A stretch of 5,377 bases of DNA from Bacillota bacterium (GTDB lineage Bacteria; Bacillota_A; Clostridia; Lachnospirales; Bianqueaceae), in contig JAFOIR010000099.1 of the NCBI GenBank assembly GCA_017420625.1, positions 1 through 5,377 on the forward strand, in the 5' to 3' direction. The notes beneath the pieces are model-generated. The model did no database searches and had not been told where the DNA came from. It worked only from the letters and a program-made list of their open reading frames with translations. Below are positions 1 through 5,377 of the stretch, one piece after another. Made by a program: the position numbers and the translations under genes. The first letter of the stretch is position 1; each line of letters opens with the position of its first letter.

Positions 1-2
1 CG

Positions 3-839
3 GGCGAGATCGTCGGTCATCTGCTCCCCTCAATTCAGAAAGAGGTCGGTTATGATTCGCTGGTCGTCCTGCCTCCTACCCATGATACCGGGTCAGCCTA
101 TCTGGCGGTTCCGGCCAAAGATGATCCGGCTGTCTATCTTTCCAGCGGCACCTGGAGTCTGCTGGGTGTTGAGAATACCGAACCCATTACGACAGAAGAA
201 AGCCGTCTCAAAAACTTCACCAATGAAGGAGGCGCATGGTATCGCTACCGCTATCTGCAGAACATCATGGGACTGTGGATGATTCAATCGGTCCGGCGGG
301 AACTGAACGGTACTGCATATATAGCAGGACGTACTTCCCGTTATGCTGATGGAAAGAAATGGAGTTTTCCGGATCTGATCGAAGCCGCCAAGGGAGCGAA
401 AGATTTTGCATCGGTCGTTGATGTCAATGATGATTCGTTCCTGGCTCCTGAGAGCATGATCGATGCCATCAAGGATTTCTGCCGCAAAACTTCCCAGCCG
501 GTTCCGGAAACTGTCGGTGAAATCATGCAGACGATCTATGTATCTCTTTCCCGCTGTTATAAAGAAGCGATCGAAGGCCTGTCTTCGCTTACGGGCAAGA
601 CCTATCATAGTATCAACATCGTCGGAGGCGGATGCCAGGATCAGTATCTGGATCAGATGACGGCGAATGCCGCTAAGCTTCCGGTCTATGCAGGTCCGGT
701 CGAAGGAACGGCGATCGGCAATCTGATCGTCCAGATGATTCATCTTGGACTTGTCTCTGATCTTGCCGAAGCCCGCAAAATTGTCAGACATAGTTTCGAT
801 ATCCAACAATTCAACCCTCAGGAGGAAGCAACATGTTAG
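3..839 (+). CDS. rhaB: Rhamnulokinase, C-terminal part (5' end outside window)
   Basis: Cytoplasmic FGGY-family sugar kinase that phosphorylates L-rhamnulose at O-1 with ATP, the second step of L-rhamnose breakdown. The frame is open from the window edge, leaving 278 residues; the family is usually about 480-490 long, so roughly the first 200 residues are missing. Visible family marks are HDTGSAYLAVP (nt 84-116), SSGTWSLLG (nt 141-167) and NFTNEGG (nt 213-233), which match the RhaB pattern better than glycerol or xylulose kinases. The C-terminal FGGY nucleotide-binding signature follows, with GGGCQDQYLDQ at nt 624-656 and AGPVEGTAIGN at nt 690-722. The gene ends in TAG, overlapping the start of the isomerase gene by 7 bases, which suggests translational coupling. 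Some Bacillota use RhaB-like kinases on L-fuculose, so the substrate is inferred mainly from the RhaD gene downstream. Confidence 0.93.
   Translation, partial: GEIVGHLLPSIQKEVGYDSLVVLPPTHDTGSAYLAVPAKDDPAVYLSSGTWSLLGVENTEPITTEESRLKNFTNEGGAWYRYRYLQNIMGLWMIQSVRRELNGTAYIAGRTSRYADGKKWSFPDLIEAAKGAKDFASVVDVNDDSFLAPESMIDAIKDFCRKTSQPVPETVGEIMQTIYVSLSRCYKEAIEGLSSLTGKTYHSINIVGGGCQDQYLDQMTANAAKLPVYAGPVEGTAIGNLIVQMIHLGLVSDLAEARKIVRHSFDIQQFNPQEEATC
820..825 (+). promoter_or_regulatory. Ribosome binding site of the isomerase gene
   Basis: A perfect AGGAGG lies 7 bases before the ATG at 833, inside the last codons of rhaB. It fixes the isomerase start even though that start overlaps the kinase stop codon. 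Confidence 0.85.
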
Positions 840-2251
840 TTGAAACCAAAGCAAGAGTCGGTGTATTTGCCATTGCACTCGGCGCTTATCTGCCTCAGTT
901 CCCATCCCTCGTTCCGGAATTCGAAGGCCAGTATGAAGCATTCAAGAAAACCCTTCCGGGTACTGTCGAGATCATCGATGGTGGGATCGTCACGACCAAG
1001 GAAAAGGCGATGGAAGCCGGAGACAAGTTCCGCGCGGCAGACGTGGATCTGGTCATTCTGCAGATGCTGACCTATGCCACATCCTACAATATGCTGCCGG
1101 TCGTTCGTGATCTGGATGTGCCGGTCGTCATTGTGAATGTACAGAAGAAAAAAGCTCCTGACTATGCAAATACCGATACGGCTACCTGGCTCGGTGAGCT
1201 TTATGCCTGCGGTGCTGTCGGTGAAATGGTCGCTGATCTTGAACGTGCCGGCAAACGTCATGCTGTCATCACGGGCGTTGTCGAAGGCGGTGATCCCGGT
1301 GTTCAGGCAGAAATCGAGGACTGGTGCAAAGCTGCTCAGGTACGCCGTCGCTTCCGTGACACCAACCTTGCCCAGATCGGTCGCCCCTATCCGGGTATGA
1401 TGGATCTGTATATCGATGAAACCAATCTCTATCATCGCATGTGGCTGTATACCAAACAGTTCGACTGGGAGAAGATGTGGGCGATTGCTGACAACATCAC
1501 CGACGAAGATGCGATCCGCGCGAAAGCACAGGATATTCTGGATACCTTCGAGATCGAAGGCGGCGGAACCATCGAAAAAGTCTGGGATATGGCGAAATAT
1601 GTGGTAGCGTTTGAGCAATGGGTCAAAGATGAGAAGATCGCTTTCATTGCTTCTCACTATGACGGATTCGCTCAGGGCAAAGCCGGTGTGCTGGATTCCA
1701 TGCTGATCCCCGCATTCTCCATGCTGATCAAGCAGGGTGTTGCCTGTGCTGTTGAAGGCGATATCAAAGTCTCCATGGCCATGAGTATTCTGAAGACCAT
1801 CGCCGGCATGGGACAGCTTTCTGAGATGTACTCCATTGATTTCAATGAAGACATCTGCATCATCGGCCATTCCGGTTCCGGCGATGCTGACATCTCTGCA
1901 AAGAAGCCTACCATGAAGATCGTGCCGGTATTCCATGGCAAGACCGGCGGCGGTTACCTGACCCAGTTCTATCCGCATCTTGGGCCGGTCACCTATCTGG
2001 GGATTACCCAGGATAAGGACGGTCATTTTAAATTCGTCGTTGCAGAAGGCATCAACGAGGAAGGTCCGATCTTTACCTTTGGCGACACCAATATGCGTAC
2101 ACGCTTCACCTGCGGTGCAAGAGATTTCGTGAACCGCTGGTCCGAAGCAGGCCCCACTCATCATATGGCAGCCGCAGCCGGCCGTCACATTGATACGATC
2201 CTGAAGGTCGCCAAGATCTTCAATGTTCCGGTAGATGTTATTACAAGATAA
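833..2251 (+). CDS. L-arabinose/L-fucose isomerase-family protein, probable 6-deoxysugar (L-rhamnose) isomerase
   Basis: A 472-residue cytoplasmic protein of the metal-dependent L-arabinose/L-fucose isomerase superfamily. Its position between rhaB and rhaD predicts the aldose-to-ketose step, L-rhamnose to L-rhamnulose. It does not resemble RhaA, which is a TIM-barrel protein of about 420 residues. The N-terminal domain (about 1-170) carries the segment VDLVILQMLTYATS (71-84), matching the equivalent AraA region. RFRDTNLAQIG and YPGMMDLYID (173-195) are typical of the middle domain. Likely metal and catalytic residues, placed by analogy with AraA (Glu306, Glu333, His350, His450 in E. coli), are Glu308 in AVEGD, Glu339 in DFNED, His346 in IGHSG and His443/His444 in PTHHM. 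None appears missing. The ATG at 833 follows a perfect Shine-Dalgarno site. Alternative substrates are L-fucose, L-arabinose or another deoxysugar. The fold assignment is firm; the substrate is inference from context. Confidence 0.9.
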   Translation: MLVETKARVGVFAIALGAYLPQFPSLVPEFEGQYEAFKKTLPGTVEIIDGGIVTTKEKAMEAGDKFRAADVDLVILQMLTYATSYNMLPVVRDLDVPVVIVNVQKKKAPDYANTDTATWLGELYACGAVGEMVADLERAGKRHAVITGVVEGGDPGVQAEIEDWCKAAQVRRRFRDTNLAQIGRPYPGMMDLYIDETNLYHRMWLYTKQFDWEKMWAIADNITDEDAIRAKAQDILDTFEIEGGGTIEKVWDMAKYVVAFEQWVKDEKIAFIASHYDGFAQGKAGVLDSMLIPAFSMLIKQGVACAVEGDIKVSMAMSILKTIAGMGQLSEMYSIDFNEDICIIGHSGSGDADISAKKPTMKIVPVFHGKTGGGYLTQFYPHLGPVTYLGITQDKDGHFKFVVAEGINEEGPIFTFGDTNMRTRFTCGARDFVNRWSEAGPTHHMAAAAGRHIDTILKVAKIFNVPVDVITR

Positions 2252-2254
2252 TCC

Positions 2255-2261
2255 AGGGAGG
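2255..2261 (+). promoter_or_regulatory. Ribosome binding site of rhaD
   Basis: AGGGAGG lies 8 bases before the ATG at 2270, in the 18-base gap after the isomerase stop codon. There is no room for a separate promoter or terminator in the gap, so rhaD is cotranscribed with the isomerase gene. Confidence 0.8.
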
Positions 2262-2269
2262 TTTGAATC

Positions 2270-3100
2270 ATGAAAGTTTTAGATGCAGAATTTGTCAAAG
2301 GCTTTATTCAGATGGCAGAAGATGGCTGGCAGAAAGGCTGGCACGAGCGTAACGGTGGAAACCTTTCCTATCGTATCCGTCCGGAAGAGATCGAATCCGT
2401 CAAAGAGAACCTGGTTCCCGGCGAATGGATCAGCACCAAGACCGAAGTTCCGCTGCTTGGCGGTGAATATTTCCTGATCACCGGAACCGGCCGTTATTTC
2501 CAGAATGTCATTCGTAAACCGGCTGAATCCTTTGGTATTATCGAACTGGATAAAACCGGCGCCAATTACCGTATTTGCTGGGGTCTGGAAAATGGCGGCC
2601 GTCCCACCAGTGAGATCCCCACACATCTGATGAATCACGAAGTCAAATTCCGTGTGACGAATGGTGCCCATCGTGTGATCTATCACTGCCATCCCGTCAA
2701 TACCATCGCACTGACCTTCGTCCTTCCTCTTACGGATGAAGTTTTCACCCGTGAGATCTGGGAAATGATGACGGAATGTCCGGTTATCTTCCCCTCCGGT
2801 ATCGGCGTGGTTCCGTGGATGGTTCCCGGCGGACGTGCCATCGGCGTAGAGACCTCCAAACTGATGGAAACATATGATGTTGCGATCTGGGCTCATCACG
2901 GCATGTTCTGCTCCGGTCCTGATTTCGACACCACCTTTGGTCTGATGCATACCGTCGAAAAAGCAGCTGAAACGCTGGTGAAAGTAATCTCTATGACCGG
3001 CGGAAAGAAACTGCAGACCATCACTCCACAGGACTTCCGCGATCTGGCAGTTGATTTTGGTCTCACCCTGCCCGAAAAGTTCCTGTACGAGAAAGAATAA
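2270..3100 (+). CDS. rhaD: Rhamnulose-1-phosphate aldolase
   Basis: Zinc-dependent class II aldolase that splits L-rhamnulose 1-phosphate into dihydroxyacetone phosphate and L-lactaldehyde in the cytoplasm. It is full length: 276 residues, against 274 for E. coli RhaD, with similarity along its whole length. ERNGGN (26-31) and TGTGRYF (71-77) are the phosphate-binding N-terminal motifs. SEIPTH (114-119) contains the catalytic Glu115. The zinc ligands are His139 and His141 in HCH plus His210 in AHHG. Glu169 in TEC matches the second catalytic glutamate contributed by the neighbouring subunit in E. coli. PWMVPG (182-187) and SGPDFDTTFGL (215-225) are strongly RhaD-like and separate it from the shorter fuculose and ribulose phosphate aldolases (about 215-230 residues). 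It is the last gene of the operon and is followed by a strong terminator. Confidence 0.96.
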   Translation: MKVLDAEFVKGFIQMAEDGWQKGWHERNGGNLSYRIRPEEIESVKENLVPGEWISTKTEVPLLGGEYFLITGTGRYFQNVIRKPAESFGIIELDKTGANYRICWGLENGGRPTSEIPTHLMNHEVKFRVTNGAHRVIYHCHPVNTIALTFVLPLTDEVFTREIWEMMTECPVIFPSGIGVVPWMVPGGRAIGVETSKLMETYDVAIWAHHGMFCSGPDFDTTFGLMHTVEKAAETLVKVISMTGGKKLQTITPQDFRDLAVDFGLTLPEKFLYEKE

Positions 3101-3122
3101 GAAGCACGTGTCAAACCATCAT

Positions 3123-3180
3123 GCAATGGAAAAGGGAGCCTCGGTTTGAGACTCCCTTTTTTCATTGCTATTTTTTTATT
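3123..3180 (+). terminator. Intrinsic terminator of the rhamnose operon, probably bidirectional
   Basis: The core hairpin pairs GGGAG (3134-3138) with CTCCC (3152-3156), with an inner CTC/GAG pairing (3140-3142 with 3148-3150) around a GGTTT loop. Outside it, AAAA faces TTTTTT, and a further GCAATG (3123-3128) pairs with CATTGC (3163-3168). A T-rich run follows to about 3180. On the minus strand the core hairpin is followed by TTTT, so it may also end the convergent MATE transcript, whose stop codon lies at 3183-3185. Confidence 0.88.
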
Positions 3181-3182
3181 TT

Positions 3183-4547
3183 CTAAGGCATTGGCTTGAT
3201 TTCTTTGCGATACAGAATCAGGAAGAAAAAGATGCTCGCTCCTAAGGATATCAGTTCGGCAATGGGAAAAGCCCACCAGACATAGGTGACCTCTTTGGTC
3301 AGTCTGGCAAGAAGCCATGCAGCCGGAACCAGAATCACCAGCTGACGCATCAAAGAAATGACCAGTGAATAGGTTCCGTGTCCCATCGCCTGAAACATGG
3401 TGGAACTGACGATTCCAAGCGCTGTCAGCGGGAAACAAATACAGATGATCCGAAGTGCCCGAATTCCGATCGAGAGCATATCCGGGGTTGGATTGAAAAG
3501 ACCGATCAGCCAACCCGGTGCCAACTGGAACAGAAGAAGTCCAGCCGTCATGATGATCAGTGCGATCATACTGCCGTTGCGAAGCGCTGAAAGAAGCCTG
3601 TGCTTGTTCCTGGCACCATAGTTATAGCCCATGATGGGAAGCAGTCCCTGGGTCAAACCGAAGACCGGCATGAAAACAAAGGACTGAAGTTTAAAATACA
3701 GGCCAAAAACCGTGTAGGCAGCCGTAGAAAACCCGGACAGAATCCCGTTCATAGCGATGTTCATTACGGTTCCGATACCCTGCATAACGATAGCCGGAAG
3801 GCCGACAGCATAAATATCCTTGACGATACGTCCAAGAAACTTGAATCCCCGGAATGTGATATCAATTTCATGTCTTCCTCGTTTGGTCACAAAGATGCAG
3901 ACAAACATGCAGATCCACTGTCCGGCAACAGTTGCGACAGCAGCTCCGGCTACACCCATGGCAGGCAGTCCGAAATATCCGAAAATAAAGATAGGATCCA
4001 GGATAATATTGCTGATCGCACCAATCAGCTGAAAGATCATCGGCCAGATCATATTGCCGGTAGCCTGAAGCGTCTTCTCCAGCATTGTGGAAACAAACAT
4101 ACCTACGGAAAAAACACAGCAGATGGTAATGTAAGTATCACCCATGGAAATGATCTGCGGATCGGTTTCGAACAATCTGAAAAACGGTGTAGAGAAAAAT
4201 CCGCCATAAACGGCGAAGACAGCCGAAGTCAGCACACACAGAATCAACCCATGCACCGCAGCAAAGCCTGCCTCTTCCCTCCTTTTTTCACCAAGCCGGC
4301 GCGAAATCAGCGATGTTACACCAACAGCTGTACCGACGGAAAAAGCAATCATCAGATTTTGTACCGGCATCGCCAGTGATACAGCTGAAAGAGCCTTATC
4401 ACTGAATTTTGCTACATAATAGCTGTCGACGACATTGTACAGTGCCTGAATCAACATAGAAAACATGGCCGGAAGGGCCATAGACAGAATCAGGGGAAGC
4501 ATTTTTGCTGTTCCCATTTTGTTCTGTGGTCTTGCCTCTGAACTCAT
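3183..4547 (-). CDS. MATE-family multidrug/sodium efflux transporter
   Basis: Inner-membrane exporter of the multidrug and toxic compound extrusion family, expected to expel organic cations or metabolites in exchange for Na+ or H+. It has 454 residues with about twelve hydrophobic segments in two homologous halves, the usual family length. Family signatures are LYNVVDSYYVAKF (36-48), LEKTLQATGN (156-165), NIILDPIFIFG (180-190), GAAVATVAGQW (201-211) and GLTQGLLPIMGYNYGARN (297-314). Asp41, Asn180 and Asp184 correspond in position to cation-binding residues described in PfMATE. The start at 4547 is chosen because AGAGG lies 8 bases upstream and because the promoter -10 box covers the next upstream ATG (4583). 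The gene is convergent with rhaD and separated from the lipoprotein gene by a terminator, so it is probably transcribed alone. The substrate cannot be told from sequence, and no link to rhamnose metabolism is evident. Confidence 0.94.
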   Translation of the reverse strand: MSSEARPQNKMGTAKMLPLILSMALPAMFSMLIQALYNVVDSYYVAKFSDKALSAVSLAMPVQNLMIAFSVGTAVGVTSLISRRLGEKRREEAGFAAVHGLILCVLTSAVFAVYGGFFSTPFFRLFETDPQIISMGDTYITICCVFSVGMFVSTMLEKTLQATGNMIWPMIFQLIGAISNIILDPIFIFGYFGLPAMGVAGAAVATVAGQWICMFVCIFVTKRGRHEIDITFRGFKFLGRIVKDIYAVGLPAIVMQGIGTVMNIAMNGILSGFSTAAYTVFGLYFKLQSFVFMPVFGLTQGLLPIMGYNYGARNKHRLLSALRNGSMIALIIMTAGLLLFQLAPGWLIGLFNPTPDMLSIGIRALRIICICFPLTALGIVSSTMFQAMGHGTYSLVISLMRQLVILVPAAWLLARLTKEVTYVWWAFPIAELISLGASIFFFLILYRKEIKPMP

Positions 4548-4555
4548 AATAACAA

Positions 4556-4560
4556 CCTCT
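4556..4560 (-). promoter_or_regulatory. Ribosome binding site deciding the MATE start
   Basis: On the minus strand AGAGG is placed 8 bases before the ATG at 4547. The in-frame ATG 12 codons upstream (4583) has no comparable site, and its bases form part of the -10 box, so the shorter protein is preferred. Confidence 0.75.
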
Positions 4561-4578
4561 TTTTCAATGCATTTTTCT

Positions 4579-4607
4579 ATCATATCACCGTTTTCTTTTT
4601 TTGTCAT
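4579..4607 (-). promoter_or_regulatory. Sigma-A-type promoter of the MATE gene
   Basis: On the minus strand the -35 box ATGACA (4602-4607, 5 of 6 consensus bases) is followed after exactly 17 bases by the -10 box TATGAT (4579-4584, 5 of 6). Transcription should begin near 4572, giving a leader of about 25 bases before the ATG at 4547. The spacer is A-rich. The -35 box lies partly inside the left arm of a 13-base inverted repeat, so a regulator bound there could affect polymerase binding. Confidence 0.78.
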
Positions 4608-4630
4608 GAGTGGATTGTGACAAAAAAAGA
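4594..4630. repeat. Perfect 13-base inverted repeat at the MATE promoter, candidate operator
   Basis: The arms TCTTTTTTTGTCA (4594-4606) and TGACAAAAAAAGA (4618-4630) are exact reverse complements, separated by 11 bases and centred on 4612. The left arm covers most of the MATE -35 box. The right arm is the U-tract of the lipoprotein terminator, read on the minus strand. The inner TGTCA/TGACA half-sites would suit a dimeric regulator. Part of the symmetry comes from opposed T and A runs, which lowers its specificity. Confidence 0.6.
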
Positions 4631-4654
4631 CCCCGAACCTTTGGGGTTCAGGGT
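4622..4654 (-). terminator. Intrinsic terminator of the lipoprotein gene
   Basis: Read on the minus strand, ACCCTGAACC pairs with GGTTCGGGGT across a 5-base loop (4640-4644). This gives a 10-base-pair stem with one U-G wobble, followed directly by C and seven Ts. The 5' arm contains the lipoprotein stop codon TGA (4648-4650) and part of its last sense codon. It separates the lipoprotein transcript from the MATE gene. Confidence 0.9.
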
Positions 4655-5235
4655 TGGTTGCTCCATTCACGAAGCTTTTCAATCTGTTCTTCCCGGATTT
4701 GTGCAACTTCTTCCGGAATGTTGGCATGTACAGCACCGTACATCTGATTGAAGACCTTGCTCTGAGGCATATATCCTCCGCATCGCTTAAGAAGCTGCTG
4801 ATCTGTATCATACAGCATCAGATACCGGGAATAACCATCCAGTACACTCTGATCCGGTTCCGGATCAAGGGTAAACAGTTTCTCCCGATCAACCGATTTT
4901 TCGATTTTTTCATACTGTTCATCGGTCAGACTTAGCGTAGCAATGAGTCCTCTATCTATAACTGAGTGGTTTTCAACTTTCGTAGGCATATAAATCTGAA
5001 CACTGTGATCGGTACAGATGATCACCTCTGCACTAAGACAGTCAAAATACTCGCCCCAACCAGCTCCGCCGTAATCGATTCCAATTAGATATTCAGACGA
5101 AAACTCCGGGATCACAGTTTCCTTTTTACCATTCTGTATTTCTTTATCTCGGTCTTCGATTCCGTCTGTTTTCTGACATCCTGCTGAAAAAAGCATCACC
5201 AGGACAATCAGAAGAATCAGTTCTGTCCTCCTCAT
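4648..5235 (-). CDS. Predicted lipoprotein of unknown function
   Basis: A 195-residue exported protein that I do not recognise. It begins with a typical lipoprotein signal: the charged MRRTE, a hydrophobic stretch (residues 6-16), then the lipobox SAGC with the acylated cysteine at position 20. It should be anchored on the outer face of the membrane. Residues 21-43 are polar and charged, as in a linker. The rest looks like one compact soluble domain with aromatic- and glycine-rich stretches such as IDYGGAGWGEYF (53-64), then LSLTDEQYEKIEK (101-113) and KRCGGYMPQ (140-148). The C-terminal 30 residues (about 163-192) are a charged, probably helical tail. Cys66, Cys74 and Cys142 could allow a disulfide. 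AGGAGG lies 6 bases before the ATG. The gene follows the partial membrane protein gene by 19 bases, so the two may share an operon and perhaps a task. No function is proposed. Confidence 0.85.
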   Translation of the reverse strand: MRRTELILLIVLVMLFSAGCQKTDGIEDRDKEIQNGKKETVIPEFSSEYLIGIDYGGAGWGEYFDCLSAEVIICTDHSVQIYMPTKVENHSVIDRGLIATLSLTDEQYEKIEKSVDREKLFTLDPEPDQSVLDGYSRYLMLYDTDQQLLKRCGGYMPQSKVFNQMYGAVHANIPEEVAQIREEQIEKLREWSNQP

Positions 5236-5241
5236 CCAACT

Positions 5242-5247
5242 CCTCCT
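5242..5247 (-). promoter_or_regulatory. Ribosome binding site of the lipoprotein gene
   Basis: On the minus strand a perfect AGGAGG lies 6 bases before the ATG at 5235. It supports that start, which places the signal peptide at the very N-terminus. Confidence 0.8.
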
Positions 5248-5253
5248 CTACTC

Positions 5254-5259
5254 ATTATA
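5254..5259 (-). promoter_or_regulatory. Possible -10 element before the lipoprotein gene
   Basis: A perfect TATAAT on the minus strand overlaps the TAA stop of the upstream gene. No convincing -35 box lies 16-19 bases further upstream, and the predicted start of transcription (about 5247) would leave a leader of only about 12 bases starting at the ribosome binding site. It may be a weak internal promoter or chance. Confidence 0.25.
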
Positions 5260-5377
5260 TTGAACTAAACAGTACGAAAAGCCAGTGTGCAACGATACCG
5301 GCAACCAATCCTCCGATCGTATGTGAGAAGATCGCTTTGCCGATCAGTTTTTTACAGTTCAGAGAATCCATCATGGA
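5255..5377 (-). CDS. C-terminal fragment of a membrane protein (5' end outside window)
   Basis: An open frame enters from the right edge and ends in TAA, leaving 40 residues. After a polar stretch with two lysines (NCKKLIGK), it holds one hydrophobic, glycine-rich segment (IGGLVAGIVAHWLFVLF), which reads as a final transmembrane helix ending four residues before the stop. Two methionines near the edge (codons 2 and 3 of the visible part) have no ribosome binding site in view, so a longer truncated protein is more likely than a 39-residue one. The lipoprotein gene begins 19 bases downstream, suggesting an operon. The family cannot be named from this fragment. Confidence 0.55.
   Translation of the reverse strand, partial: SMMDSLNCKKLIGKAIFSHTIGGLVAGIVAHWLFVLFSSI

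Noticed and set aside
836..2188. A 450-codon open frame antisense to the isomerase gene, with similar long antisense frames opposite rhaB (93-941) and rhaD (2279-2950)
   Set aside because: Each lies in codon register with the sense gene. They stay open because the sense genes almost never use TTA, CTA or TCA. The translated products show no recognisable domain, whereas the sense proteins match known families throughout.
3600..4379. A 259-codon open frame on the + strand opposite the MATE gene
   Set aside because: It is in codon register with the MATE gene, its product is low-complexity and polar with no family likeness, and it has no separate promoter or convincing ribosome binding site.
3183..4547. 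MATE transporter as the rhamnose uptake system
   Set aside because: It is on the opposite strand, has its own promoter, and MATE proteins are cation-coupled exporters rather than sugar importers. Being next to rhaD in convergent orientation is weak evidence of a functional link.
4548..4811. Longer MATE protein starting upstream (up to 4811) with an extra N-terminal segment
   Set aside because: The extension would run through the lipoprotein terminator, the 3' end of the lipoprotein gene and the MATE promoter itself. Family members start close to the first membrane helix, and the ATG at 4547 has the good ribosome binding site.
5255..5374. A complete small membrane protein of about 39 residues starting near 5374
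   Set aside because: No ribosome binding site can be seen because the window ends there, and the frame is open to the edge. Truncation of a longer protein is the simpler reading, though a small protein is not excluded.

Overview
The window looks like chromosomal DNA from a Bacillota (Firmicutes) bacterium, probably a gut-type anaerobe of the Clostridia/Erysipelotrichia kind. By eye the base composition is near 50% GC. Shine-Dalgarno sites are strong (AGGAGG type), there are intrinsic terminators with long U-tracts, and MATE exporter and lipoprotein genes of Bacillota style are present. The exact genus cannot be read from the sequence.

Left part (1 to about 3100, + strand): a tightly packed 6-deoxysugar catabolic operon with the gene order kinase, isomerase, aldolase. 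The kinase is the C-terminal 278 residues of rhamnulokinase (RhaB). The last gene is a complete class II rhamnulose-1-phosphate aldolase (RhaD) with its zinc ligands and catalytic glutamates. The middle gene sits where E. coli rhaBAD has rhaA. It encodes not the TIM-barrel RhaA but a 472-residue protein of the L-arabinose/L-fucose isomerase superfamily. The likely pathway is L-rhamnose (or a close 6-deoxy-hexose) to the ketose, to ketose-1-phosphate, then to dihydroxyacetone phosphate plus L-lactaldehyde. The promoter and any regulator or transporter lie upstream of the window.

Middle (3100 to 3180): a long hairpin terminator closes the operon and probably also stops the convergent gene on the other strand.

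Right part (3183 to 5377, - strand): a complete 454-residue MATE-family exporter gene with its own well-formed sigma-A-type promoter. Upstream of it is a 195-residue lipoprotein of unknown function. Furthest upstream is the C-terminal end of a membrane protein that runs off the window edge. The lipoprotein gene follows the membrane protein gene by 19 bases and ends in a strong terminator that includes its own stop codon, so these two probably form a separate unit from the MATE gene. A perfect 13-base inverted repeat lies across the -35 box of the MATE promoter and the U-tract of that terminator, and is a good operator candidate.

No RNA genes, CRISPR arrays, insertion sequences or phage genes were seen, and no gap between genes exceeds about 100 bases. 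The two observations most worth following up are the replacement of RhaA by an AraA/FucI-like isomerase and the inverted repeat in the MATE promoter.
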